This document shows positions 16,770 to 25,465 of a stretch of 64,000 nucleotides of DNA, piece after piece (the first letter of the stretch is position 1; each line of letters starts with the position of its first letter). The notes under the pieces are model-generated. The model saw nothing but the letters and a program-made list of their open reading frames with translations. It was not told the DNA's origin and made no database searches. The translations under genes and the position numbers were made by a program. Origin of the DNA: Bacteroides sp. GTDB lineage: Bacteria > Bacteroidota > Bacteroidia > Bacteroidales > Muribaculaceae. The DNA lies in assembly GCA_014801225.1 (NCBI GenBank), contig JAAVEO010000038.1, positions 1-64,000 on the forward strand. The letters run 5' to 3'.

Positions 16770-18428
16770 TTATTTCATGAATAAGCGCACGATATCCATG
16801 CCGTTGGCATAAAGCAAGAGGAGTAACAGCAATATCATGCCGAACATCTGCGCGTTTGTCATGAATTTCTCGCTTGGTTTTCGTCCGGTCACTACCTCGT
16901 AGAGTAGGAACAGTACATGTCCGCCGTCAAGAGCCGGAATCGGAAGAATATTCATGAATGCGAGTGCCACCGAGAGGAAGGCCGCGATATTCCAGAATGC
17001 AATCCAATCCCACTTTTCAGGGAAGATAGCACCGATCGAGCCGAAACCGCCTACACTTTTTGCACCCTCCTTGGTGAATACCAATTTCATGCTACGGGCG
17101 TATGATACCATCTTGTCAGTACCCATCTCGATACCTCTTGGCACTGACTGCAGCAGATTGTAGTTGATTTCAGAGGCTTTGAAGAAGGCGGAGGGATCGA
17201 TTTCAAGTCCGATACCCATTTTTGCATTCTCGGAAAGCTGAACATCCTTTGTCACGGTGTCGTTATGTTCAGGTCCTCTTGCAATAGTGAGTTTTACGTT
17301 GTCTCCGGGATGTCCCTGGAGAGTAGTGAGGAAAGAGAAGAGGGTGGGAGTAGCCACACTGTCGATGGCTATGATACGGTCTCCTACCTCCACACCTCCT
17401 TTGGATGCGCCGTCGCCCGGAGCTACCTGAGTCACTTGTGCCGGGAAACGATAAGCCATGAATTTCACTGGAAGTGTATCGTTCTTGGCCTCTTCGTCAA
17501 GACGGAAGATAAAGTCGGAGGGGATGGTGATCGCTATGGTGTCTTTACCGTTGCGCAATACTTTCACTTCGGAGGCTTGTGCCATTTCCATGCGAGCCTC
17601 CCCCGGATTGTCAAGCGCCTTCCCGTCGGCCAAAAGGGGGATATCTCCGTCCTCAAAACCGATAGCATGGGCTGCGGGAGAATAATCCATACCCATTTTA
17701 GCCTCATGGAAAGGTACGTATTTCTCTCCTGTTGCATATACGATTCCTGCATATATCAGAATGGCGAGGAGGAAGTTGAAGAGTACTCCTGCGATCATGA
17801 TTAGCAGACGCTGCCATGCCGGTTTCGAACGGAATTCCCATTCTTGAGGTTCCTGTTTCATCTGAGCGGTATCCATCGACTCGTCGATCATACCGCCTAA
17901 TTTGCAATATCCTCCGAGAGGTAGCCATCCGATACCATATTCGGTATGTCGCCAGAAGCGTTTCCATCGCGATTCCTTTTTCTGAGTCTGATAATCGTCA
18001 TTATCGCGAGCCACTCTTACCTTGATATGCTTCGCCAATTCAGTCTCGGCATCGGCAACTGCTTTCTCTGCCTTCGCTATTTTTTCCGGATCTTCTGTTT
18101 TGAACATCCGTTTTAATCGTGATGAGGGTCTTGCCTCCTCCAATTCTGCATACGCCTTTTCATAATCGGCCTCTGCTTTTAAAAATTCGGCATCAGCCTC
18201 TCCCTCTTTTTTGGCCTCTTCCGTGAAATATTTTATACGTCCGAGCGAGCCGGCGTATTTCTTTGGTTTCCATTTGAAAAGAGAAGTGACGGGATTGAAG
18301 AAAATATAGAATTTCTCTACCTTCACACCGAAAATTCTGGCGAAAAGGAAATGGCCGAACTCGTGAATCACTACGAGCAACGAGAGAGCCATGATAAGCT
18401 GTACGGCTTTGATAAGGAATGTATCCAT
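16770..18428 (-). CDS. rseP: site-2 intramembrane zinc protease RseP
   Basis: A 552-aa membrane protease. The zinc motif HEFGH is at residues 22-26 in the first transmembrane helix, and the third ligand motif NILPIPALDGGHV is near the C terminus. Two PDZ-like regions lie between. Residues 60-170 form a charged insertion (EAKKEGEADAEFLKAEADYEKA onward) that is typical of Bacteroidota homologues and absent from E. coli RseP. It cuts membrane-bound anti-sigma factors or signal peptides. It lies just downstream of dxr, the usual order in this phylum. Confidence 0.95.
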   Translation of the reverse strand: MDTFLIKAVQLIMALSLLVVIHEFGHFLFARIFGVKVEKFYIFFNPVTSLFKWKPKKYAGSLGRIKYFTEEAKKEGEADAEFLKAEADYEKAYAELEEARPSSRLKRMFKTEDPEKIAKAEKAVADAETELAKHIKVRVARDNDDYQTQKKESRWKRFWRHTEYGIGWLPLGGYCKLGGMIDESMDTAQMKQEPQEWEFRSKPAWQRLLIMIAGVLFNFLLAILIYAGIVYATGEKYVPFHEAKMGMDYSPAAHAIGFEDGDIPLLADGKALDNPGEARMEMAQASEVKVLRNGKDTIAITIPSDFIFRLDEEAKNDTLPVKFMAYRFPAQVTQVAPGDGASKGGVEVGDRIIAIDSVATPTLFSFLTTLQGHPGDNVKLTIARGPEHNDTVTKDVQLSENAKMGIGLEIDPSAFFKASEINYNLLQSVPRGIEMGTDKMVSYARSMKLVFTKEGAKSVGGFGSIGAIFPEKWDWIAFWNIAAFLSVALAFMNILPIPALDGGHVLFLLYEVVTGRKPSEKFMTNAQMFGMILLLLLLLYANGMDIVRLFMK

Positions 18429-18499
18429 GTTTTGTTATTTCGGAAATAATAAAGGGAAATGAGGAGGATTTATAATTCAACTCCGGATTTTGGTGAGGA

Positions 18500-19687
18500 T
18501 CAGAAGCGTAAGGAATCTCTTATCTCCTCGGCGAGCGCTCGTGCCTCGGTGTTGGAGGTGATCAGATCATCGAGTGAAGGATTCTTCATTACGGAGGCTC
18601 TTGCCATAGTGGCCTCTGCTATCTCGGGAAGATGTGAGAATCGGATTTCGTCCTTTAGAAATGATGCCACACCGATCTCGTTGGCTGCATTGAGGATACA
18701 AGGCATATTTCCTCCCGCCGCAGCTGCCTCGAAGGCCAGCCTGAGCATCGGGAATCGTTCGAAGTCGGGTTCTTCGAATGTCAGTGTGTTGTAGCGGGAA
18801 AGGGGTAGGTGAGAACGGTTGGTGGCCAGTCGGCCCGGATATCCCAAAGCATAGCGGATAGGCATGCGCATATCCGGCATACCGAGTTGAGCTTTGATCG
18901 AACCGTCGGTAAACTCTACCATCGAGTGTACTATCGACTGGGGATGCACTACAATCTGTATCCTTTCCGGCTGACAACCGAAAAGCCAGCTTGCCTCCAT
19001 CATCTCGAATCCTTTGTTCATCATCGATGCGGAGTCCACTGTCACCTTGGCCCCCATATCCCAATTTGGATGACGCAGGGCGTCGGCTGCCTTGACATTG
19101 TGGAGCTGCTCGCGGGTGAAAGTGCGGAAAGGGCCGCCGCTTGCTGTGAGAATGATTTTGTGCATATCCGCGTGCCGTTCCCCCTGTAGACATTGGAATA
19201 TAGCGGAATGCTCGCTGTCGACGGGTACTATTCTTCCTTCTTCACGGCTTACGAGGGAGTAGATTACAGCGCCGCCTACCACCAATGTCTCCTTATTAGC
19301 CAAGGCGATTCTTTTTCCGGCCTTGATGGCGCTTACTGTAGGTATCAATCCGCTATAGCCCACCATTGCAGTCACCACGGTGTCGATACCTTCGAGGGCT
19401 GCAGCTTCGGCTATAGCCGTATCGCCGCAAGCCACTTCTATATCGGTGTCTTTAAGAGCTTCTTTCAGAGGTAGAAACCCCTCTTCTTCGGCTATTACCA
19501 CAAGACGCGGCTTATGCCTAAGAGCCTGCTCCGCGAGCAGACGCCAGTTACGTCGGGCTGTGAGCACTCCGGCTTTGAATTGCTCGGGATACTCATCAAT
19601 GATATCGAGTGTCTGAGTGCCTATGCTGCCGGTGCTTCCAAGCACCGCAATTACCTTAATTGTGTTGTCCACCATGTAAGCTGACAA
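18500..19687 (-). CDS. dxr: 1-deoxy-D-xylulose 5-phosphate reductoisomerase
   Basis: A 395-aa enzyme of the MEP isoprenoid pathway, which converts DXP to MEP with NADPH. Landmarks: the NADPH loop VLGSTGSIGTQTLDII, the metal site VPVDSEHSAIFQ, and the substrate-binding DSASMMNKGFEMMEA. The encoded length is standard. An alternative ATG four codons downstream (MVDNTIK) is equally plausible as start. Together with rseP it forms a leftward operon. A 231-bp inverted-repeat element ends 9 bp upstream of the start codon, so the native promoter may have been displaced. Confidence 0.97.
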   Translation of the reverse strand: MSAYMVDNTIKVIAVLGSTGSIGTQTLDIIDEYPEQFKAGVLTARRNWRLLAEQALRHKPRLVVIAEEEGFLPLKEALKDTDIEVACGDTAIAEAAALEGIDTVVTAMVGYSGLIPTVSAIKAGKRIALANKETLVVGGAVIYSLVSREEGRIVPVDSEHSAIFQCLQGERHADMHKIILTASGGPFRTFTREQLHNVKAADALRHPNWDMGAKVTVDSASMMNKGFEMMEASWLFGCQPERIQIVVHPQSIVHSMVEFTDGSIKAQLGMPDMRMPIRYALGYPGRLATNRSHLPLSRYNTLTFEEPDFERFPMLRLAFEAAAAGGNMPCILNAANEIGVASFLKDEIRFSHLPEIAEATMARASVMKNPSLDDLITSNTEARALAEEIRDSLRF

Positions 19688-19696
19688 TTTTTTAAT

Positions 19697-19927
19697 TAAG
19701 TAGCTAAGAAAAATAAATGATATGATAGATGCGAGATAATTTTGAGGCAGGTTGGCCGCGGAGAGAAGGAGCTACGCGACTGAACGACAAGGTCAAGATG
19801 ACCAAATTGAAAATCGACGAGTTCCCTATAAAAACAGCAATGACGAGTCAAATTAGCCGCATATAGCATATCAAGATTGTTTCAAAGCTATTTAGTCATA
19901 TATCGTTTTATTTTTCTTAGCTACTTA
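19697..19927. mobile_element. 231-bp MITE-like element with terminal inverted repeats
   Basis: The left end 19697-19717 (TAAGTAGCTAAG followed by AAAAATAAA) is an exact inverted copy of the right end 19907-19927. Weaker similarity extends about ten bases further inward. There is no transposase inside, only one short ORF. No clear target-site duplication is visible beyond a possible TA-type junction. It sits directly upstream of dxr, inside an otherwise housekeeping region. The rest of the gap up to 20094 has no gene that I can support. Confidence 0.65.
19729..19866 (+). CDS. 45-aa ORF inside the inverted-repeat element
   Basis: Reads MRDNFEAGWPRREGATRLND, then a Lys-rich middle, ending in TSQISRI before TAG at 19864-19866. 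The ORF runs through the whole interior of the element and is basic. It may be a translated gene, or merely an open frame carried by a repeat. I recognise no domain. Repeated occurrence of the same ORF elsewhere in the genome would show it belongs to the element. Confidence 0.35.
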   Translation: MRDNFEAGWPRREGATRLNDKVKMTKLKIDEFPIKTAMTSQISRI

Positions 19928-20093
19928 TGACCGTAACGTTTTTTGCCTGTCTGTTTGAAGGCTCGGTTTCAGTTCGGCCAAAATATCACGCGAAGTTAGT
20001 GAAAAAATCCGTTACTGCCAAGTTTAAGCCCTTTTAGCTGTCTTTGTAGCTGCTTCCCCGCTAATTTTGGGAATGCCGTGAGGGGGATGATGA

Positions 20094-20969
20094 TCAGCGT
20101 CCCCTCGGTGCCTCATACCCGGAACTATCACGTACCGGTTTGATCGCCGGCCCGATATAATCATAAGGAATCAGGGGAGTGGCGTTGTGCCACATCCTTA
20201 GTATGACCTCTTGCTGCTTTATCCCCAATCCGCTTTGCTGAATGGAGATAGTTTGCCCTCCATCTACTTTATCTCCTTTTGATACCATCGGAAGTGTTAA
20301 TCTGGAATATGCCGTTAGAAAACCTTTCCCATGTTGAATCACTACCGTATGGCCCCCTCCGTCTCGTTCGGAAGCGTACACGGCTACCACTATGCCATCG
20401 GCCACACTTTCCACAGGTGCGCCTTCTGCCAATACGATGCGGGCATCAAGCGATGTTTTACTCTCTTCAGTGAAAATGCTTTCCTGACTCACGGGATGAA
20501 AAATCATGCCTTCCGATGCTAATGGAGCTATTACTGAAATATTATAGCGCTCGCGCTCCTGCATTTTTGCGATAAATTGCTCCTCCTCCTTTGATGTGGG
20601 TAGGAGCGAGTCGGATGTGAGACGGTTGATCGGTTGCATGGCGTTGATTGAGTCGGAGGGAACTCGGTCTACATCAAGCACTGTCCGGAGATTGGCAAGA
20701 AACTCCGCATTAGTATTAAGCGCTTGTGATATGGAGTCAATCCGGAGAATTCGTTCTTCCGTCACACTCCTCTCTTTCTCTTTGAGATAACCCGGTAAAA
20801 AACTCCGTAATGGAGTAAGCCGGATAACACACCCTGCCAAAAACATCATTGACAAAAATCCCCCGACTCCTAAAAGTGCACACTTTACCGGAGTGAGTCG
20901 CCATGATGCAACTTTCTCTATCTTAGATTCATTCTCTATCGTGATGCGGAAGATTCTTTTTCCTTTCAT
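20094..20969 (-). CDS. membrane-anchored M23-like (LytM) protein, probably inactive
   Basis: A 291-aa protein: short basic N terminus, one transmembrane helix (about residues 23-45, CALLGVGGFLSMMFLAGCVI), a helical linker, and a C-terminal LytM-like barrel with ESVADGIVVAVYASERDGGGHTVV and HGKGFLTAYSRL. The zinc ligands of active M23 peptidases (HxxxD and HxH) are not complete: FHPVSQESIF lacks the following RxHxGxD, and the last HxH is YSRL. It is therefore likely a regulator of a cell-wall amidase, like EnvC or NlpD. The start at 20969 is chosen because it yields a normal topology. The gene is in the same direction as dxr. Confidence 0.8.
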   Translation of the reverse strand: MKGKRIFRITIENESKIEKVASWRLTPVKCALLGVGGFLSMMFLAGCVIRLTPLRSFLPGYLKEKERSVTEERILRIDSISQALNTNAEFLANLRTVLDVDRVPSDSINAMQPINRLTSDSLLPTSKEEEQFIAKMQERERYNISVIAPLASEGMIFHPVSQESIFTEESKTSLDARIVLAEGAPVESVADGIVVAVYASERDGGGHTVVIQHGKGFLTAYSRLTLPMVSKGDKVDGGQTISIQQSGLGIKQQEVILRMWHNATPLIPYDYIGPAIKPVRDSSGYEAPRGR

Positions 20970-21252
20970 AGCCCGTGGCTGAGGAGAGGGTTGGAGTTGC
21001 GAAATTAACGAAAATCGGCTGATTTTCAAAATTTTTTCTCTATTGACGAAAAATATTATTGTATTCTTCAAGTCGGGAAAATGCTCTTTATATTATATTA
21101 AGGTGAAATTATGTATTGTTTTGGAGCAGGGTGGCGAAAGATTGAAGAAAAAAGTGAAAAAAGAGTGGAGATGTATGAACTAAACCCGAAATCATAGCGT
21201 TTATTAGTTAAAATTACAAAAAATTAATTGCATCTCAAAAACCAAGTTAATT

Positions 21253-22509
21253 ATGAAAGCTAAGAATCTCTACTGTTTAGCAGCCATGTGCGCAGGCGCT
21301 TTCGCCGCTGCCCCGGCCGCAAATGCCCAGGATGTTTTCGAGAGCGAAACTCTTTCCGTTACCGAATACACTTGTGACAACTCGAACCACTACTTCCAGA
21401 GCTGGCGCGACAACTGGTTCATCCAGATCGGCGCAGGTATCAATCAGCCTTTCGTTGAGCGCGGCATCGGTCAGAACGCACCCGGCCACGATGTGGATCG
21501 TAAGCGTATGACTACTACCTACAACTTTGGTGTAGGTCATTGGTTCTCCCCCTATCTCGCACTTCGTTTCAACGCCCTCGGTGGCGCTCTTCACTGGGAT
21601 ACTCCCGTAGCTCCCGATATGCAGAATGGTTGGACTAAGGCTAAATATGCCAACCTCAACCTCGAGCTCATGTGGGATATGTGCAACAGCCTCGGCGGTG
21701 TTAACCCCAACCGTCCCGTCAGTGTAATTCCCTTCGTTGGTATCGGCGGTGCTTACACATGGGATATCCGCGATGCTTATCAGCAGCCTGCTGCCGCAGC
21801 CAATATCCACCGCGATGGCAAAGCTGAATACAAGAACTCTTCTTGGACACTCCCCGTTACCGCAGGTATCCAGTTCCGCTTCCGTCTCTGCAAGTATGTC
21901 GACTTCTTCGCTGAGGCTCGCGCATCCTTCTTCGGCGACAACTGGAATGGCGTGGCTTACGGCAGCCCCATCGAGGCTAACGTAGCAGCTGTCGGCGGTT
22001 TCAACTTCAATATCGGTGGCCGTGGCTGGAACGTTTACAACGAATGTACTTACGTTTCTCAGCTCGCCGACCTCAACAATCAGGTCAACACTCTCCGCGG
22101 TCAGCTTCTCAATGCCGCTCAGGAGAATGCAGCGCTCCGCGCTCAGCTTCCCTGCCCCGAGGTTGTTCAGAAGGACTGTGTGAACGCACCCCTCATGACT
22201 ACCGTACGCTTCACCATCAACTCCGACAAGATCATGCCTACCGAGGAGGTGAACGTATACAATATGGCAGAATGGCTGAAGGCTAACCCCTCCGAGAACG
22301 TAGTGATCGTAGGTTACGCCGACAAGGATACCGGTACTGCTGAGTACAACCTCGGTCTCTCCGAGCGTCGTGCCAACGCCGTTGCCGATGAGCTCGTCAA
22401 CAAGTATGGTATCAGCCGCAGCCGTCTCACTGTCAACTATGATGGCTCCAACGTACAGCCCTACAGCGAGAACGACTGGAACCGTATCGTAATCTTCACT
22501 CAGAAGTAA
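21253..22509 (+). CDS. OmpA-family outer-membrane protein
   Basis: A 418-aa protein with a signal peptide (MKAKNLYCLAAMCAGAFAAAPAANAQ), an N-terminal beta-barrel with many aromatic-edged strands, a short coiled linker (LNNQVNTLRGQLLNAAQENA), and a C-terminal OmpA domain that binds peptidoglycan (TTVRFTINSDKIMP, VVIVGYADKDTGTAEYN, LSERRANAVADEL). Codon choice is very uniform (CTC, GGT, AAC, CGT), as in highly expressed genes, and it ends in a strong terminator. It is a major structural protein linking outer membrane and cell wall. Confidence 0.93.
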   Translation: MKAKNLYCLAAMCAGAFAAAPAANAQDVFESETLSVTEYTCDNSNHYFQSWRDNWFIQIGAGINQPFVERGIGQNAPGHDVDRKRMTTTYNFGVGHWFSPYLALRFNALGGALHWDTPVAPDMQNGWTKAKYANLNLELMWDMCNSLGGVNPNRPVSVIPFVGIGGAYTWDIRDAYQQPAAAANIHRDGKAEYKNSSWTLPVTAGIQFRFRLCKYVDFFAEARASFFGDNWNGVAYGSPIEANVAAVGGFNFNIGGRGWNVYNECTYVSQLADLNNQVNTLRGQLLNAAQENAALRAQLPCPEVVQKDCVNAPLMTTVRFTINSDKIMPTEEVNVYNMAEWLKANPSENVVIVGYADKDTGTAEYNLGLSERRANAVADELVNKYGISRSRLTVNYDGSNVQPYSENDWNRIVIFTQK

Positions 22510-22530
22510 TTATTCAAAACATATTATCTT

Positions 22531-22569
22531 AAGTGCCGCCTCCGGTCAGCCGGAGGCGGCACTTTTTTT
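22531..22569 (+). terminator. strong rho-independent terminator of the OmpA gene
   Basis: A perfect 15-bp GC-rich stem (22531-22545 with 22550-22564), TCAG loop, followed by a run of seven T. Confidence 0.95.
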
Positions 22570-22619
22570 GTGCTTTCACCTACTGGCGGAAAATATTTTG
22601 AAAATTTTTATCAAAATCT

Positions 22620-22650
22620 TTGGTCAGTAAAAATAAAGGTTGTATTTTTG
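22620..22650 (+). promoter_or_regulatory. promoter of gdhA
   Basis: TTG at 22620-22622, 20-bp spacer, TATTTTTG at 22643-22650. This fits the Bacteroidota -33/-7 consensus. The start codon lies 53 bp further on. Confidence 0.75.
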
Positions 22651-22702
22651 CATCACAAAGAAAAACCAAATCAAGTTTAACCATAAATCTAAACTGACCA
22701 GC

Positions 22703-24043
22703 ATGAATATTAACGAAATCATGGCCAACCTCGAGGCTAAGCACCCCGGTGAGAAGGAATACCTTCAGGCTGTGAAAGAGGTTCTCCTCTCTGTCGAAGA
22801 AGTTTACAACCAGCATCCCGAATTCGAGAAAGCTCGCCTTATCGAGCGTATGGTTGAGCCCGATCGTATCTTCACTTTCCGTGTGACTTGGGTTGACGAC
22901 AAGGGAGACGTTCAAAATAATATCGGCTACCGCGTACAGTTCAACAACGCTATCGGCCCCTACAAGGGAGGTATCCGTTTCCACGCTTCTGTAAACCTTT
23001 CCATCCTCAAATTCCTCGGTTTCGAGCAGACTTTCAAAAACGCCCTCACTACTCTCCCCATGGGTGGTGGTAAAGGTGGTTCTGACTTCTCCCCCCGTGG
23101 TAAGAGCGACGCTGAGATCATGCGTTTCTGCCAGGCCTTCATCCTTGAGCTCTGGCGCAACCTCGGTCCCGATCGTGACGTACCCGCAGGTGATATCGGC
23201 GTAGGTGGCCGTGAAGTAGGCTACATGTACGGTATGTACAAGAAACTCGCTCGTGAGAACACAGGTACATTCACTGGCAAGGGCCTCTCCTTCGGCGGTT
23301 CTCTTATCCGTCCCGAGGCTACCGGTTTCGGTGCTCTCTACTATGTTGACAACCTTCTCCGCAAGGACCTCAACACTACTCTCGAGGGTAAGACTGTCGC
23401 TATCTCCGGCTTCGGTAACGTTGCTTGGGGTGCCGCTACTAAGGCTGTTGAGCTCGGCGCTAAGGTTGTGACTATCTCCGGTCCTGACGGCTACATCTAT
23501 GATCCCGCCGGTCTCGACGCTGAGAAGATCGCTTATATGCTCGAACTCCGCGCTTCCGGCAACGATATCGTAGCTCCCTACGCAGAGAAATTCGCAGGTT
23601 CTCAGTTCTTCCCCGGCCGCAAGCCCTGGGAGCAGAAGGTGGACATCGCTCTTCCCTGTGCTACTCAGAACGAGCTCGGTGGCGAGGACGCTAAGGCTCT
23701 TATCGCTAACGGCGTAATGCTCTGTGCCGAGGTTTCCAACATGGGTTGTACTCCCGAGGCTATCGATGCCTTCATCGAGGCTCGCATCCCCTACGCTCCC
23801 GGTAAGGCTGTTAACGCTGGTGGTGTTGCTGTTTCCGGTCTTGAGATGACTCAGGATGCCGAGCACCTCATGTGGACTGCCGAAGAGGTTGACGCTAAGC
23901 TCCACCAGATCATGGAGTCTATCCACACTGAGTGCGTTAAGTACGGCAAGCAGGCTGACGGCTACATCAACTACATGAAGGGTGCTAACATCGCCGGCTT
24001 CATGAAGGTAGCTGACGCTATGATGGGCCAGGGCATCATCTAA
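22703..24043 (+). CDS. gdhA: NADP-type glutamate dehydrogenase
   Basis: A 446-aa hexameric glutamate dehydrogenase that assimilates ammonium onto 2-oxoglutarate. Motifs: GPYKGGIRFHASVNLS, LPMGGGKGGSDFSPRGKSD with the catalytic Lys, VPAGDIGVGGREVGYM, and the nucleotide-binding AISGFGNVAWGAA. The start MNINEIMANLEAK is chosen because the promoter lies downstream of the earlier in-frame ATG. Codon bias is as strong as in the OmpA gene, so the enzyme is expected to be abundant. Monocistronic. Confidence 0.97.
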   Translation: MNINEIMANLEAKHPGEKEYLQAVKEVLLSVEEVYNQHPEFEKARLIERMVEPDRIFTFRVTWVDDKGDVQNNIGYRVQFNNAIGPYKGGIRFHASVNLSILKFLGFEQTFKNALTTLPMGGGKGGSDFSPRGKSDAEIMRFCQAFILELWRNLGPDRDVPAGDIGVGGREVGYMYGMYKKLARENTGTFTGKGLSFGGSLIRPEATGFGALYYVDNLLRKDLNTTLEGKTVAISGFGNVAWGAATKAVELGAKVVTISGPDGYIYDPAGLDAEKIAYMLELRASGNDIVAPYAEKFAGSQFFPGRKPWEQKVDIALPCATQNELGGEDAKALIANGVMLCAEVSNMGCTPEAIDAFIEARIPYAPGKAVNAGGVAVSGLEMTQDAEHLMWTAEEVDAKLHQIMESIHTECVKYGKQADGYINYMKGANIAGFMKVADAMMGQGII

Positions 24044-24076
24044 TATAGATCAAGTCCTTTGAAATTTGATATAATG

Positions 24077-24110
24077 GTCGGTCTGCGATAACCGCAGACC
24101 GACTTTTATT
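24077..24110 (+). terminator. terminator of gdhA
   Basis: A perfect 11-bp stem (24077-24087 with 24093-24103), 5-nt loop, then TTTTATT. Confidence 0.9.
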
Positions 24111-24167
24111 GTTATATATTAGTAATTTCATTTTTTTATTGCCAAGACAGGATATATGAGTTACGAT

Positions 24168-24240
24168 TGAAGTCGTCTAACCTTGAAGAAAATTCTTTTT
24201 AACGATTATTTTATTTTCGTAAAAAGTTTAGACGACTTCA
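24168..24240. repeat. 13-bp inverted repeat with 47-nt spacer
   Basis: TGAAGTCGTCTAA (24168-24180) is matched by TTAGACGACTTCA (24228-24240). The spacer is AT-rich. It lies upstream of the lipoprotein gene and could be an operator or the ends of a tiny repeat element. Confidence 0.5.
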
Positions 24241-24278
24241 TTACTTCGGTTCTGTAATGGCTAAATACATTTTCATAT

Positions 24279-24704
24279 ATGAAGAAATTCTTTTTTATGG
24301 CTGTTGTGGCCTTTATGACTTTACTTTCTGCCTGCGGCTCACAGGGAGCCGCTGAAGGAGTGGCTAAGAAAATCGATAATCATGAGCAACTGACTCAAGA
24401 GGATTTCGGTGTAATGCTTGATTATATCACTCCCGAGCTCGAACAGATGGTGAAGCTTATTGAGATGGGAGCTGATGACAAGGACGTTGAGGCTCTCAAT
24501 AAGGAATTCCCGCTCACAGAGGTATTTCTTCCTGCAATTATGCAAAATGAGCAGAAATTTGACGAAGCTAATAAGAAGAAGTCAGAGAAAATTGCTCAGC
24601 TTTATATGGAAGCGTTTAGAGCTGCTGCAAAGAAACAGGGTGTCAATTTTGATGAATTTAATCAGGAACTCCCGGCTGAACTTCCGGCAGTGGATTCTCT
24701 CTGA
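24279..24704 (+). CDS. small lipoprotein of unknown function
   Basis: A 141-aa protein with a lipoprotein signal peptide; the lipobox is LLSAC, with the cysteine at about residue 19. The mature part is helical and acidic, with no recognised domain, and ends LPAELPAVDSL. It is followed by a strong terminator. Location is the periplasmic face of a membrane. Confidence 0.8.
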   Translation: MKKFFFMAVVAFMTLLSACGSQGAAEGVAKKIDNHEQLTQEDFGVMLDYITPELEQMVKLIEMGADDKDVEALNKEFPLTEVFLPAIMQNEQKFDEANKKKSEKIAQLYMEAFRAAAKKQGVNFDEFNQELPAELPAVDSL

Positions 24705-24734
24705 TGATCTGACTCTCTATCGGAATAGATTTTT

Positions 24735-24783
24735 CCGCTGTATCATCTTTTCACTAAGGAAAGGTGATACGGCGGTTTTTTTT
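24735..24783 (+). terminator. terminator of the small lipoprotein gene
   Basis: A long stem: CCGC and GTATCATCTTT pair with AAAGGTGATAC and GCGG (one mismatch, one G-T pair), followed by eight T. Confidence 0.92.
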
Positions 24784-24846
24784 GTAGTGAACGTGTAATT
24801 ATCTTGTTTTGCAAATCGTCTAAAGGGTAAAACATAAATTCAAGTA

Positions 24847-25452
24847 ATGGCAATGATTATGGAATATCCCGGAGGTAACCCCCTCCTTTTATCCCGGCTT
24901 TTCGGTTTTTTCCATCGTATGGTGGCTAAAGTGAAGGGTGCGGACATAACGGAGTATTCTACACTTGAAGAGCGGTTTGAAACTATTCTTCGCGGATATG
25001 GCGATTTGATTACACGAATCTGCTTTCACTACGCATCTGATGGAAACCTTGATGATCTCCGCCAGGATTGTCTTGTAAATATCTGGCGCGGATTGGAAGA
25101 GTTCCGAAAGGATGCTCAGATCTCTACCTGGCTCTATAGGATATGTATAAACACTTGCATCTCATCCTATCGCTCCGGCCGACGTCATCGCGACGGAAGA
25201 TCTCCGGTAGAGTTGCTCCGAGAGACTCCGGATTCCTACTTTGAAGAAATGGAAGAGGCGGAGAGTATGGCAGAACGGCGTGAGGCGCTTTATCGTCTTA
25301 TCGAAGAGTTGCCATTGGTGGAGAGAGGTATCATAATGATGTGGCTTGACGAGCGGAGCTACGATGAAATTGCCGAGGTGAGCGGTTTGAGTCGTAATAA
25401 TGTAGCTGTCAAAATCCATCGTATAAAAGAGCGACTGCTGAAAGCCAACTGA
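24847..25452 (+). CDS. ECF-type RNA polymerase sigma factor
   Basis: A 201-aa protein with sigma region 2 (FETILRGYGDLITRICFHYASD, DDLRQDCLVNIWRGLEEFRKDAQISTWLYRI) and region 4 (LPLVERGIIMMWLDERSYDEIAEVSGLSRNNVAVKIHRIKERL). An N-terminal extension of about 40 residues precedes region 2. The next gene, 13 bp downstream, encodes a membrane protein that could act as its anti-sigma partner. The regulon is unknown. Confidence 0.92.
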   Translation: MAMIMEYPGGNPLLLSRLFGFFHRMVAKVKGADITEYSTLEERFETILRGYGDLITRICFHYASDGNLDDLRQDCLVNIWRGLEEFRKDAQISTWLYRICINTCISSYRSGRRHRDGRSPVELLRETPDSYFEEMEEAESMAERREALYRLIEELPLVERGIIMMWLDERSYDEIAEVSGLSRNNVAVKIHRIKERLLKAN

Positions 25453-25465
25453 TAAAATTTACGAT

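Noticed and set aside
20063..20070. TAATTTTG promoter-like motif on the plus strand
   Set aside because: No gene follows on that strand; probably chance in AT-rich sequence.
22580..23926. 448-codon frame on the minus strand opposite gdhA
   Set aside because: gdhA is unmistakable on the plus strand and its strong codon bias creates long antisense frames.
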